In this document: in pieces, positions 19,738-29,539 of the stretch
Layout of the letters: each line of letters begins with the position of its first letter
How positions within the stretch are numbered: position 1 is the stretch's first letter
Source of the DNA: Maribacter litopenaei
GTDB lineage: Bacteria; Bacteroidota; Bacteroidia; Flavobacteriales; Flavobacteriaceae
Length of the DNA stretch: 64,000 nt
Direction: 5' to 3'
Assembly: GCF_025244665.1 (NCBI RefSeq)
Contig: NZ_CP104205.1
Location: 3,531,001-3,595,000, forward strand
Notes under the pieces: model-generated
The model's input: only the letters and a program-made list of their open reading frames with translations
Told to the model about the DNA's origin: nothing
The model's database searches: none
Made by a program: the position numbers and the translations under genes

Positions 19738-20382
19738 ATGTTTCTCGAAAACACCGTTAATCACCAGGAACAATTCGGATGGATTGAAGTCATTGCCGGC
19801 TCCATGTTTTCGGGCAAAACCGAGGAATTGATACGCCGGTTGAAGCGGGCGCAATTTGCAAAACTCAAGGTCGAGATCTTTAAACCTATGGTCGATACGC
19901 GTTATGATGACGATATGGTGGTTTCCCATGATGCCAATGAGATACGTTCTACCCCAGTTCCTGCGGCCGCAAATATTCGCATTTTGGCGGACACCTGTGA
20001 TGTTATTGGAATAGACGAAGCTCAATTTTTTGATGATGAAATCGTTACGGTATGCAATGATCTTGCCAACAAGGGTGTTAGGGTAATCGTTGCGGGATTG
20101 GATATGGATTTTAAAGGAAATCCTTTTGGTCCCATGCCGGCCCTTATGGCAACGGCGGAATATGTGACCAAGGTGCATGCCATTTGCACGAGAACAGGCA
20201 ACTTGGCCAATTATAGTTTTAGGAAATCCAATAACGACAAGCTTGTCCTGTTGGGCGAAACGAACGAATATGAACCCCTAAGTAGAGGGGCATTTTACAA
20301 AGCGATGTTAAAAGAAAAGGTAAAGCACATGAATGTAGATTCTGAGGAAATTAAAGACCCTAATAAAAAGTCCAATGCCTAG
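19738..20382 (+). CDS. tdk: Thymidine kinase
   Basis: Type II thymidine kinase of 214 residues. Walker A is GSMFSGKTEEL (about 21-31), the Walker B and catalytic segment is GIDEAQFFDD, and the lasso region is FKGNPFGPMPALMATAEYV. It phosphorylates thymidine for salvage. The family's zinc site normally has four Cys; here I see CTRTG in the C-terminal lobe but no clear second pair, as in some Bacteroidota members. Its stop overlaps the alr start by 8 bp, so the two are translationally coupled. Confidence 0.95.
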   Translation: MFLENTVNHQEQFGWIEVIAGSMFSGKTEELIRRLKRAQFAKLKVEIFKPMVDTRYDDDMVVSHDANEIRSTPVPAAANIRILADTCDVIGIDEAQFFDDEIVTVCNDLANKGVRVIVAGLDMDFKGNPFGPMPALMATAEYVTKVHAICTRTGNLANYSFRKSNNDKLVLLGETNEYEPLSRGAFYKAMLKEKVKHMNVDSEEIKDPNKKSNA

Positions 20383-21481
20383 GGCCACGGAAACGGTTCT
20401 AGAAATTGACTTGAAGTCACTAGAACATAATTATCATTTTTTACGTTCCAAATTAAACCAGGAAACTAAATTCCTTTCGGTAGTGAAAGCCTTTGCCTAT
20501 GGCAGCGACGCTGAAAAAATTGCCCTTACATTACAGGATCTAGGTACGGATTACTTTGCCGTAGCGTATACTCAAGAGGGTGTTAGTTTGCGAAATGCGG
20601 GTATTACCAAACCTATTTTGGTCTTACACCCTCAGCCTATCAATTTTGACGTACTAATTGAGAGATGTCTAGAGCCTAGCATTTACTCTCCGAAAATTTT
20701 AAAAGAATTTCTCGAAACCGCCAAAAAACATGGGCAGAATAACTATCCCGTTCATATCAAGTTTAATACGGGACTGAACAGATTGGGTTTTTGGGAGAAC
20801 GAAATTGATTTTATTGTTGCACATTTAAAGGGTCAGAATCATATTAAAATAGCCTCTATATTTTCGCACCTAGCGGCCTCCGAGGACATGACTGAGGATG
20901 AGTTTACCCGAAAACAAATTAGCACCTTCCATAAAATAATTGTGGAGTTGGGAGACCAACTTGGCTATACACCTTTTAGGCATTTGTTAAATACTTCCGG
21001 AATCATAAACTATACCGATGCACAATACGATATGGTTCGAAGTGGTATTGGGTTATATGGATATGGGAACGATGCAAAAATAGATAAGGCACTAAAACCT
21101 ATCGCCACACTTAAAACGATTATATCGCAAATACATAAACTGGAACCTGGTGAAAGTGTAGGCTACAATAGAGCGCATAAATCATCCGGTTATACTACTA
21201 CCGCTACTCTTCCTTTAGGTCATGCAGATGGAATAGGTAGGCACTATGGAAAAGGCAAAACCTACGTTATGGTCAACAATAAAATGGCCCCTATCATTGG
21301 AAACGTATGTATGGATATGATCATGATAGACATCACGAATATAGAATGTAAGGAAGGTGATGAGGTAATTCTATTTGGCCCACAGTTATCCGCCCATGAC
21401 GTTGCCAAGACTGCCAATACGATTTCCTATGAATTGATTACGGGAATTTCTCAACGGGTCAAAAGAGTTTATGTGCCTTAA
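20375..21481 (+). CDS. alr: Alanine racemase
   Basis: Protein of 368 residues. The PLP lysine is in VVKAFAYGSD (family: VKANAYGHG), the catalytic Tyr region is SVGYNRAHKSSGYTTTATLP, and MCMD-type IGNVCMDMIMID follows. It interconverts L- and D-alanine for peptidoglycan. The start is ATG 20375, overlapping tdk. The PLP-lysine motif has Phe in place of Asn and Ser-Asp after Gly, within the range of the family. Confidence 0.93.
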   Translation: MPRATETVLEIDLKSLEHNYHFLRSKLNQETKFLSVVKAFAYGSDAEKIALTLQDLGTDYFAVAYTQEGVSLRNAGITKPILVLHPQPINFDVLIERCLEPSIYSPKILKEFLETAKKHGQNNYPVHIKFNTGLNRLGFWENEIDFIVAHLKGQNHIKIASIFSHLAASEDMTEDEFTRKQISTFHKIIVELGDQLGYTPFRHLLNTSGIINYTDAQYDMVRSGIGLYGYGNDAKIDKALKPIATLKTIISQIHKLEPGESVGYNRAHKSSGYTTTATLPLGHADGIGRHYGKGKTYVMVNNKMAPIIGNVCMDMIMIDITNIECKEGDEVILFGPQLSAHDVAKTANTISYELITGISQRVKRVYVP

Positions 21482-21559
21482 AAATTGATTCTTTCACATT
21501 TTATTAAGAACTATTTTTTCTTACATTGCAGCTATATTAACCACTTTAAACACTAAATC

Positions 21560-21967
21560 ATGCTAAAGGAATTTAAGAACTTTATTATGACCGGAAATGT
21601 CATTGATTTGGCAGTTGCGGTAATTCTCGCCGGAGCCGTTGGACTGGTTGTTAACGGATTTGTGACCGACATTATGATGCCTATAGTAGGTCATTTTTCA
21701 GGTGGCTTGGACTTTGCCGATATGAAAATTGTATTGGACGAAGCTGTTGTAGGTGCCGGTGGCGAGGTTACAAAACCGGAAAATGCTATCATGTACGGTA
21801 AATGGGTCAACGCCATTATCAACTTGATAACCGTTGGTCTTGTATTGTTTATCATCGTTAAGGCATACAACAAAACTAAAAAGAAAGAGGAACCCGCACC
21901 GGAAGCACCAAAAGGCCCAACGGCTGAGGAGTTGCTAATGGAAATTAGGGATGCCCTAAAAAAATAA
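21560..21967 (+). CDS. mscL: Large-conductance mechanosensitive channel
   Basis: Protein of 135 residues with two transmembrane helices. The N-terminal MLKEFKNFIMTGNVIDLAVAVILAGAVG is the MscL amphipathic helix plus TM1 (shown here to residue 20: MLKEFKNFIMTGNVIDLAVA). A periplasmic loop, TM2 (INLITVGLVLFIIVKAY) and a charged cytoplasmic helix (EELLMEIRDALKK) follow. It releases solutes on hypo-osmotic shock. Followed by its own terminator. Confidence 0.95.
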   Translation: MLKEFKNFIMTGNVIDLAVAVILAGAVGLVVNGFVTDIMMPIVGHFSGGLDFADMKIVLDEAVVGAGGEVTKPENAIMYGKWVNAIINLITVGLVLFIIVKAYNKTKKKEEPAPEAPKGPTAEELLMEIRDALKK

Positions 21968-22011
21968 TCGCCCATAAAGGGTAGACCGCTGCACCGCAGT
22001 TGAATTCTAAA

Positions 22012-22053
22012 ACCGCCAATGTTGTTTCGCTAACAGCTTGGCGGTATTTTTTT
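22012..22053 (+). terminator. Rho-independent terminator after mscL
   Basis: ACCGCCAA (22012-22019) pairs with TTGGCGGT (22038-22045), followed by a T7 tract. The rest of the 21968-22264 gap holds a TGTTATATTTTA-type direct repeat (about 22158-22190) and the asd promoter. Confidence 0.82.
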
Positions 22054-22209
22054 ATTCTATTTCATAAAAAAAGGCGCTCCAAGGTTTGAACTTCAATCAA
22101 GAAAAAATCCTTTAAACTCCCAATAGGATTAAGCAGAAATCCTTCACTTAACACAAATTGTTATATTTTAAACTTTTTGTTATATTTTAATTATTAATAT
22201 GGGATTCTC

Positions 22210-22239
22210 TTGCCTAGCTCCGGGTATTACCTATTTTTG
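22210..22239 (+). promoter_or_regulatory. Bacteroidota-type promoter of asd
   Basis: TTG at 22210-22212, a 19-base spacer, then TATTTTTG (22232-22239), matching the -33/-7 pattern TTG-N19-TAnnTTTG. The start codon is 25 bases downstream. Confidence 0.75.
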
Positions 22240-22264
22240 CGCCAGCAATTAAAAATTAATACAT

Positions 22265-23254
22265 ATGAAGGTAGCTGTTGTAGGTGCCACGGGAATGGTA
22301 GGTGAGGTCATGTTAAAAGTATTGGCTGAACGTAATTTCCCCATTAGTGAATTATTGTTGGTGGCTTCAGAACGATCTGTAGGTAAAAAACTTTCTTACA
22401 AGGGCGAAGAATATACCGTTATTGGATTAGCGGATGCGGTTGCTGCAAAGCCGGATATCGCCATTTTCTCTGCCGGTGGGGACACCTCATTGGAATGGGC
22501 CCCCAAATTTGCAGCAGCGGGTACCACCGTTGTGGACAATTCCTCCGCTTGGCGTATGGACCCGGACAAAAAGTTAGTGGTTCCGGAAATCAATGCAGAC
22601 GTTTTAACTCCCAACGATAAAATTATAGCGAATCCAAACTGCTCTACGATACAATTGGTAATGGCACTTGCGCCACTTCACAAGAAGTACCGGATGAGAA
22701 GAGTTATTGTTTCCACCTATCAGTCGGTTTCAGGTACAGGGGTCAAAGCAGTACAACAGCTGGAGAACGAAATTGCCGGAGTCAGTGGAGAAATGGCCTA
22801 CCCCTATCCTATTGGCCGTAATGCCCTGCCCCATTGTGATGTGTTCCTGGAAAACGGTTATACCAAAGAGGAAATGAAACTGGCCCGTGAACCACAAAAA
22901 ATATTGGACGACAGAACTTTTTCAGTAAGTGCCACTGCCGTCCGTATCCCAACATCAGGAGGTCATTCAGAATCCGTCAACGTGGAGTTCCATAATGACT
23001 TTGATTTAAATGAAGTACGACAAATTTTAAACGATACTCCTGGGGTCACTGTTCAGGACAATCCGGATACCAACACGTATCCAATGCCAATATACGCCCA
23101 CGATAAGGATGAGGTTTTTGTAGGAAGGATTCGTAGGGATGAAACCAATCCCAATACCTTAAATATGTGGATCGTTGCGGATAATCTTCGAAAAGGAGCG
23201 GCCACCAATGCGGTTCAAATTGCGGAATACTTAGTGGCAAAGGAACTGGTCTAG
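22265..23254 (+). CDS. asd: Aspartate-semialdehyde dehydrogenase
   Basis: Protein of 329 residues. The NADP-binding N-terminus is VAVVGATGMVGEVMLKVL; the catalytic Cys is in NPNCSTIQLV; VRIPTSGGHSESVNVEF and the hexapeptide near the second domain follow. It reduces aspartyl phosphate to the semialdehyde for lysine, diaminopimelate, threonine and methionine synthesis. It has its own promoter and terminator and so is a single-gene unit. ATG at 22265. Confidence 0.96.
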   Translation: MKVAVVGATGMVGEVMLKVLAERNFPISELLLVASERSVGKKLSYKGEEYTVIGLADAVAAKPDIAIFSAGGDTSLEWAPKFAAAGTTVVDNSSAWRMDPDKKLVVPEINADVLTPNDKIIANPNCSTIQLVMALAPLHKKYRMRRVIVSTYQSVSGTGVKAVQQLENEIAGVSGEMAYPYPIGRNALPHCDVFLENGYTKEEMKLAREPQKILDDRTFSVSATAVRIPTSGGHSESVNVEFHNDFDLNEVRQILNDTPGVTVQDNPDTNTYPMPIYAHDKDEVFVGRIRRDETNPNTLNMWIVADNLRKGAATNAVQIAEYLVAKELV

Positions 23255-23279
23255 CGACTTCTTTTAGAGAATGTTAAAA

Positions 23280-23312
23280 CCTTCAAAACACCTCTGTTTT
23301 GGAGGTTTTTTT
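23280..23312 (+). terminator. Rho-independent terminator after asd
   Basis: CCTTCAAAAC (23280-23289) pairs with GTTTTGGAGG (23295-23304) with one mismatch, loop ACCTCT, followed by T7. Confidence 0.8.
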
Positions 23313-23346
23313 GTGGTATTTTTAGCCTGACTAATTCAAAAATACT

Positions 23347-25502
23347 ATGAAAAAAATCGCTTTCTTTTATTGCGCTGCCATAGCTTTGTCAGCCTGTAAA
23401 ACAGAAACAAAAAAAGAGCCCATCGCCGTGAATTACCCGTAAACTGCTAAAGTCGACACCGTAGATACCTATTTTGGAAGCGAAGTAAAAGATCCCTATC
23501 GCTGGCTGGAAGATGATCGAAGTCCCGAAACCGAAGCCTGGGTAAAAAAACAGAATGAGACCACTTTTGGATACCTTGAAAACATTCCATACCGAAACGA
23601 CCTAAAAAGTCGATTGGAAAAATTGTGGAATTATGAAAAAATAAGCGCCCCCTTTACCGAAGGCGACTATACTTATTTCTATAAAAATAATGGGCTTCAG
23701 AACCAATATGTTGTTTATAGAAAAAAGGGAAATGAGGAAGCTGAGGTATTTCTCGACCCAAATACTTTTTCCGAAGATGGCACTACCTCCTTGGCAGGAC
23801 TACGTTTCACCAAAGACGGTTCCCTAGCGGCCTATCTTATTTCTGAGGGAGGTAGCGATTGGAGAAAGGCCATTGTTATGAATACTGAGACTAGGGAGGT
23901 TGTGGAAGATACCTTAGTGGACATCAAATTTAGTGGTATATCATGGAAGGGAAATGACGGGTTTTACTATTCCAGTTATGACAAACCCGAAGGCAGCGAG
24001 CTCTCCGCTAAGACGGACCAACATAAAGTATACTATCATAAATTAGGGACTTCCCAATCACAAGACGAACTTGTATATGGTGGTATTCCAACAGAAAAAC
24101 ACCGTTATGTAGGGGCCAGTGTTACGGAAGATGAAAAATATCTTGTTATTTCCGCATCCGTTTCCACCTCGGGGAACAAACTGTTCATAAGAGATTTGGA
24201 AGATCCTAACGGACTCCTAATTCCCATTGTGAACGATACGGATTCTGACACTTACATTATTGAGAATGTAGGTTCAAAACTATATATCGTAACCAACAGA
24301 AATGCCCCAAACCAAAAAATAGTGACCGTTGATGCTAAAAATCCTTCCCCGGAAAATTGGGTGGATTTTATCCCGAAACGGAAAATGTGCTAAGTCCTAA
24401 TACGGGAGGAGGTTACTTCTTTGCCGAGTATATGGTCGATGCCATTTCAAAAGTATTTCAGTATGATTACGAGGGTAATTTAGTACGGGAAGTGGAACTA
24501 CCTGGTGTGGGAAGTGCCAGCGGTTTTGGAGGAAAGAAAGAGGAAAAGGAATTCTATTTCTCCTTTACCAACTACAACACTCCGGGTTCCTCCTATAAGT
24601 ACGACGTGGAAACCGGTCAATACGAGCAATATTGGAAACCTGAAATCGATTTTAATCCAGATGATTACGAATCGAAGCAGGTGTTTTATACTTCAAAGGA
24701 TGGCACCAAAGTTCCTATGATCATCACCCATAAAAAAGGGATTGAATTGAATGGAAAAAACCCTACAATTTTATATGGTTATGGCGGTTTCAATGTAAGT
24801 CTTACCCCATCGTTCAGTATTGTAAATGCTGTTTGGATGGAGCAAGGCGGTGTGTACGCCGTTCCCAATCTAAGAGGTGGAGGCGAGTATGGAAAAAAAT
24901 GGCATAATGCAGGTATTAAAACTAAAAAGCAGAATGTTTTTGATGACTTTATAGCAGCTGCGGAATACCTCATCGATAACCAATACACCTCTAAGGAATA
25001 CCTGGCCATCCGTGGAGGATCTAACGGGGGACTTTTGGTAGGCGCCACGATGACCCAACGGCCTGATTTGATGCAAGTGGCATTACCAGCCGTAGGTGTT
25101 ATGGATATGCTTCGCTATCATACGTTTACCGCAGGAGCCGGTTGGGCCTATGACTATGGAACTTCTGAGGAAAGTGAAGAAATGTTCAACTATCTCAAGG
25201 GATATTCGCCTGTTCATAATGTAAAGGAAGGAACGGCATATCCGGCGACCTTGGTCACTACGGGCGACCATGATGACCGGGTAGTACCGGCACATAGTTT
25301 TAAATTTGCGGCCGAATTACAAGAAAAACAGGCGGGAGACAATCCAACGCTTATCCGAATAGAAACCAATGCCGGTCATGGTGCGGGAACACCTGTAAGC
25401 AAGACCATAGAACAATATGCGGATATCTTTGGGTTTACGCTTTACAATATGGGCTTTGAAGAACTCCCTAATCAATCGGTGATGAAGGAGTTTAAGGGTT
25501 AA
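23347..25502 (+). CDS. Prolyl oligopeptidase family serine peptidase, lipoprotein; in-frame TAA and frame break
   Basis: About 717 residues, S9A family. The N-terminus [17 protein letters not shown] ends in a lipobox (LSAC), so it is exported and lipid-anchored. A beta-propeller (about 80-450) precedes the hydrolase domain with [10 protein letters not shown] (Ser), [12 protein letters not shown] (Asp) and NAGHGAG (His). As read, TAA at 23440-23442 interrupts [17 protein letters not shown] stands for CCAGA. At 24373-24376 CCGA stands for CCAGA, which restores [17 protein letters not shown]. Both fit the CCAGA artefact, so the enzyme is probably intact. It cleaves proline-containing peptides in the periplasm. 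Confidence 0.92.
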
Positions 25503-25587
25503 TGGAGTATTGTATCAATAATTAAATGGAAAATCCGTTCTTTATATAGGACGGATTTTTTATACCAAACAGAATAGGGCACTATTT

Positions 25588-26576
25588 ATGCTTCGAATAG
25601 AAAATGTTTCATATAGCTACGATACGGAAGCCGTATTGGAAAATATAGACCTCAGGATCCAACGTAGGGAACATGTGGCCATCATTGGGGAAAGTGGTTG
25701 TGGAAAAAGTACCCTATTAAAAATCATCTACGGCCTGATGGATCTTGAACAGGGTGAAATCTATTGGGAAGACGAACCCGTTTTGGGACCGCGTTCAATG
25801 CTGGTACCAGGGGCACCTTTCATGAAATATCTTTCCCAAGATTTTGACCTGATGCCCTTCACGTCGGTAACGGAAAATATCAGTGAATACCTTTCTGTAT
25901 TCTATCCCAAGGAGCTTAAGGAACGTACCCAAGAGCTATTGGAAATGATAGAGCTTACGGATTTTGCCAATACCAAAGTGAAAAATCTTAGTGGGGGACA
26001 ACAGCAACGTGTTGCATTGGCGCGTGTATTGGCCCAAAAACCGGAAATACTCCTACTGGATGAACCCTTTAGCCATATAGACAACTTTCTAAAAAATGGG
26101 CTGAGAAGAAATATCTTCAAGTACTTAAAGGATAATGGTATAACCTGTATTGTGGCTACCCATGATTATCAAGATGTGTTGCCCTTTACGGACAGGGTGG
26201 TGGTGCTTAAAGACAAGACGGTTATGGCCAAAGGAAAACCTTTGGACTTATACAAAAATCCCAGGAGTCTCTATATAGCCTCCTTGTTTGGCGAGGCGAA
26301 TAGTATTTCCATAGATGTATTGAAGTCTTATGCCAATACAAAGCGTAAAATTATTGTGTATGCCCATGAGTTCAGGGTTTCCGGGAACTCCGGTATACCT
26401 ACGGTCGTGCATACTTCCTACCCCATGGGTCCTACTATTTGGTTAAGGGAGAAACAGAAGATGGGGAGCCTCTGTTCTTCCATTCCAACAAAGAATTACC
26501 TGAGAACAAAAAGGTCTTTCTTAATGTAGCCATTGAGACCATTAACCAAAGATTGCAGCAAACACCTTCCATTTAA
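25588..26576 (+). CDS. ABC transporter ATP-binding protein, small indel near its end
   Basis: About 329 residues. Walker A GESGCGKSTLL, Q-loop LSQDFDLMPF, signature LSGGQQQRVALARVL, Walker B ILLLDEPF, H-loop ATHDYQDV, then a C-terminal regulatory/TOBE-like extension. It resembles the polyamine/iron importer ATPases, but no permease or binding protein gene is adjacent. A one-base loss somewhere between about 26390 and 26440 breaks the frame; the other frame gives YYLVKGETEDGEPLFFHS and ends at 26576. This break is not at a CCAGA site. Confidence 0.85.
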
Positions 26577-26680
26577 CGGCAAATTGCGTCTCTAGTCTAG
26601 TATCTTAAAATTTTTTATTAATTAATGAACTAAACCCTAGTTCCTTACGTTAAGGAATAAATTTTTCAAATTTTATAATC

Positions 26681-26752
26681 ATGAAAAGATTTCATCTTAT
26701 CCTTACCCTAGTAGTGTTTACCTTATTGCTAGTACCCATTTTTATCAACTAA
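26681..26752 (+). CDS. Possible hydrophobic 23-residue peptide
   Basis: ATG at 26681 opens MKRFHLILTLVVFTLLLVPIFIN, ending TAA. It is a basic start followed by one hydrophobic stretch, like a minimal membrane peptide or an orphan signal sequence. It sits alone between the ABC ATPase and arfB; a weak hairpin (TCCTTA-CGT-TAAGGA, about 26641-26655) precedes it. No homologue is known to me. Confidence 0.35.
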   Translation: MKRFHLILTLVVFTLLLVPIFIN

Positions 26753-26771
26753 GAACTCACTAACAGTTTGT

Positions 26772-26779
26772 TACCTTTG
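26772..26779 (+). promoter_or_regulatory. -7 promoter element TACCTTTG upstream of arfB
   Basis: Exact TAnnTTTG match, identical to the octamer upstream of queD. The arfB start follows within 15-22 bases. No TTG lies at the -33 distance. Confidence 0.5.
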
Positions 26780-26793
26780 TCCAAAATGTCAAT

Positions 26794-27195
26794 TTGGACA
26801 AGGAAACGATTTTAAAGGAACTTCAATTCAAGGCCGTTCGCAGTAGTGGCCCCGGGGGACAGCATGCCAATAAGGTGTCCTCCAAAGTGGAGCTGTCCTT
26901 TGATTTGGAAAATTCTAGTGGGCTTTCGGAAACGGAAAAATCCCGCATTTCCAAAAAATTGGTCTCCAAGCTCACCAATGAAGGGATACTAATCTTTCAA
27001 TGTGACGAATCCCGAAGTCAACATAAAAACAAGGATTTGGTCATTAAACGATTCTTTGATGTGTTGGAAACCGCATTAATCGTTAAAAAGAAACGAAAGG
27101 CCAGCAAACCCTCTAAATCGGCCATAGAAAAGCGGTTGAAGTCCAAAAAGGCCAATGCCGAAAAAAAGGCAAATCGGAACAAACCCGACTTTTAA
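26794..27195 (+). CDS. arfB: Alternative ribosome-rescue factor ArfB (peptidyl-tRNA hydrolase)
   Basis: Protein of 133 residues. The GGQ catalytic loop is in VRSSGPGGQHANKVSSKVEL, and the C-terminal tail is very basic (SAIEKRLKSKKANAEKKANRNK), as needed to enter the empty mRNA channel of stalled ribosomes. By frame the start is the TTG at 26794. An ATG at 26786 is one base out of frame, and a lost A in its AA run could make it the real start (MSNLDKE). The stop codon TAA lies inside the left end of a 176-bp repeat element. Confidence 0.92.
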   Translation: MDKETILKELQFKAVRSSGPGGQHANKVSSKVELSFDLENSSGLSETEKSRISKKLVSKLTNEGILIFQCDESRSQHKNKDLVIKRFFDVLETALIVKKKRKASKPSKSAIEKRLKSKKANAEKKANRNKPDF

Positions 27196-27366
27196 CCCGG
27201 AATATGCATTAGGGGAGCGTCGTGAAGGTAAAAAGCGCAATAAAATAAAGTGGTTTGGACATTTTGGCATAGCACCGCTATGGTGAAATTAAAAATACAG
27301 CGTAGCGTATTATTTTGAAGCGATTTTTAGCTGTAACACCTTTTCTAAAGCATAATCCGGGTTTAA
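27191..27366. repeat. 176-bp MITE-like element, copy 1
   Basis: It starts TTTAACCCGGAATATGC and ends GCATAATCCGGGTTTAA, near-perfect terminal inverted repeats. A second copy of the same length at 60313-60488 differs at about ten positions by eye. The inside holds a short palindrome (CATAGC-ACC-GCTATG) and no coding frame. The left TIR carries the arfB stop (27193-27195) and the right TIR carries the stop of the convergent FAH gene (27363-27365). I see no transposase. It may be a non-autonomous mobile element or a structured 3'-end module. Confidence 0.85.
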
Positions 27367-28199
27367 GCTACCGTATTTACCAAAGTTCCTATCCCGTCAA
27401 TAGTGATGGTGATAACATCGTTTGATTTTAAGGTAAAATCGGCCGAGGGAACAATTCCGGTACCCGTCATGAGCAAACTGCCATTCGGAAAGGAACACTC
27501 GCGATATAGGTATCCCACAATATCGGTTAACTTTCGCTTCATTTGATCTATCCCTATGGAACCCTCAAAAACTACCTTGTTATCCCGTGCTATTTGCAAA
27601 TGTATTTTGGTGGATGAAGCTAAAGGCTCCTCTGTAAGCAGAATACAGGGGCCTACGGCCGCACACCCATCATAAGTCTTCGCCTGTGGCAAGTATAATG
27701 GGTTCTCCCCTTCAATACTTCGGGAACTCATATCATTGCCAATGGTATACCCTATAATTTTACCGCTCGAGGTGATAGCCAAGGTAAGCTCCGGTTCGGG
27801 TACATCCCACTGCGAATCTTTCCTGATTCTAACCTTACCTCCATGACCCACCGTTCTATTTGCAGTGGCCTTAAAAAATAACTCCGGACGCTCCGCCTCA
27901 TAGACCCTGGCATAAAAACTACTCCCTCCGGCCTCTTTGGATTCAGCTTCCCTTCCTAATTTACTATTGAAATAAGTGACTCCGCTGGCCCATATTTCCT
28001 GACTTTGCACGGGGGGCAACAACTCATTTTGCAACAAATCCGATGCGTCCTCAATTTGATTTTCTAGATTGATCCTATTCTTCAGGTTAAGCAGGATAGC
28101 ATCATCATTAATAAAATCATCCCAATTGATGTCCTTCAATAAATGGAAGGTTGTCTTGTTTTCAACTAGAATTCCCTTCGTTGTATGATATATTTTCAT
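27363..28199 (-). CDS. FAH-family hydrolase, 2-keto-3-deoxypentonate dehydratase-like
   Basis: About 278 residues with a C-terminal FAH domain. IWASGVTYFNSKLGREAESK, VYEAERPELFFKAT, RTVGHG, VPEPELTLAI and IEGENPLYLPQAKTYDG match the 2-keto-3-deoxy-D-arabinonate dehydratase type more than fumarylacetoacetase. It would turn 2-keto-3-deoxypentonate into 2-oxoglutarate semialdehyde. I chose ATG 28197-28199 (MKIYHTTKG), 11 bp after gntP; an in-frame start at 28217 would overlap that gene. It is the last gene of the sugar-acid cluster. Confidence 0.83.
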   Translation of the reverse strand: MKIYHTTKGILVENKTTFHLLKDINWDDFINDDAILLNLKNRINLENQIEDASDLLQNELLPPVQSQEIWASGVTYFNSKLGREAESKEAGGSSFYARVYEAERPELFFKATANRTVGHGGKVRIRKDSQWDVPEPELTLAITSSGKIIGYTIGNDMSSRSIEGENPLYLPQAKTYDGCAAVGPCILLTEEPLASSTKIHLQIARDNKVVFEGSIGIDQMKRKLTDIVGYLYRECSFPNGSLLMTGTGIVPSADFTLKSNDVITITIDGIGTLVNTVA

Positions 28200-28209
28200 C
28201 CCTATAGGT

Positions 28210-29538
28210 TTATCCAAAAATTGTATATAAAATAAAGACGGTTATGGCTCCGGTAAGGCCCAACAATCCACTACCCAAACTGAATAGGCGATAGCCATTT
28301 TTTACATTCATACCGCTCATTTGGGTTACTACCCAAAAGAAACTATCATTGGCGTGTGAAACCACGGCGGACCCTGCACCAATAATTACCACCACCAAAG
28401 CCTTCTGAACATCGGATTCAAACCCTAAAGAGGACATCATGGGATAAATAATAGAGGCGGCGGTTACCAAGGCCACTGTAGAGGAACCTTGGGCGGATTT
28501 TATGGCCGCAGCGATAATAAAGGGTAATAATATACCCAAATTATACCCACTTAATAATTCTCCCAGGGTATCAGCTATACCCGAATTCTGTAATATTTTT
28601 CCAAAAATCCCCCCGGCTCCCGTAATTAAAATTATGGCGGCTGCATCCATAATGGCCTTTCCAATCCATCCGGAAGAGGAAACCATGTCATATTCCAGTT
28701 TTTTTGGCAACAATAAGCACAAAAACACCCCAATCAATAAGGCGATGACCGGTTCCCCAATGAAATTGATCAGGTCTATAAAACCATTATCCAGTCCTGT
28801 TCGCTCAGGGTTCAAAACCGACCTTAATACAATTAAAATTATGGGGATTATGATGGGAATAGAGGATTTTAAGGCACTGGGTCGTGCCTCATGTGTTTGC
28901 TTGGTATCGGAACCTCCGATGAGCTCGGGTGCTATATAGGTTTTGGAGGCATATTTTGCCGCAAAGAAAATCCCTGCCACCAAGGCAATGACACTTATAG
29001 GAAACCCAAAGGCAATTACCAATCCCAAATCGGCGCCTAAAATTCCCGCTGCAGCGATAGGCCCAGGTGTCGGCGGTACCATTGTGTGTGAGGCCATCAA
29101 TCCCAATCCCAAGGCAATGGCAGGATCAGCAATGGATATTTTAGCCTTTTTGGAAAGGCTCTTGGAAAGGGGGTGCAACAGTAGAAATCCGCTATCCGCA
29201 AAAACGGGAATGGAAACGATATAGCCCAAAACCCCCATGGCGGTAATGATGCGTTTCTTACCAATAAAGTTCAAGACCTTTTCTGCAATAGCAAAGGCAC
29301 CTCCGGTATTTTCCAAAAAGGCCCCGATAATGACCCCCAATACGATGATCAATCCTATTTTTCCCAGCGTCCCCCCAAAACCCTCATTGATGGATACAAT
29401 GATATCGGAGTAGGACATCCCAGCGAAAAGACCATAGGCCAAAGAAACGATCAAAAGCGCCATAAAGGCATGAACCTTTAAGCGCGTGGTCAGGAAAATA
29501 ATGGCTACAATGGCCAGCAATAAATATATAAGTACCAT
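28210..29538 (-). CDS. GntP family permease (gluconate/sugar-acid:H+ symporter)
   Basis: Membrane protein of 442 residues with 12 or more helices. Typical GntP stretches are NTGGAFAIAEKVLN, HTMVPPTPGPIAAAGILGAD and the C-terminal GAGSAVVSHANDSFFWVV. It imports gluconate or related aldonates. It starts 1 bp after the dehydratase stop and is followed by the FAH gene, so the three are one operon. The substrate is probably a pentonate or hexonate, given the neighbours (inference). Confidence 0.93.
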   Translation of the reverse strand: MVLIYLLLAIVAIIFLTTRLKVHAFMALLIVSLAYGLFAGMSYSDIIVSINEGFGGTLGKIGLIIVLGVIIGAFLENTGGAFAIAEKVLNFIGKKRIITAMGVLGYIVSIPVFADSGFLLLHPLSKSLSKKAKISIADPAIALGLGLMASHTMVPPTPGPIAAAGILGADLGLVIAFGFPISVIALVAGIFFAAKYASKTYIAPELIGGSDTKQTHEARPSALKSSIPIIIPIILIVLRSVLNPERTGLDNGFIDLINFIGEPVIALLIGVFLCLLLPKKLEYDMVSSSGWIGKAIMDAAAIILITGAGGIFGKILQNSGIADTLGELLSGYNLGILLPFIIAAAIKSAQGSSTVALVTAASIIYPMMSSLGFESDVQKALVVVIIGAGSAVVSHANDSFFWVVTQMSGMNVKNGYRLFSLGSGLLGLTGAITVFILYTIFG

Positions 29539-29539
29539 A

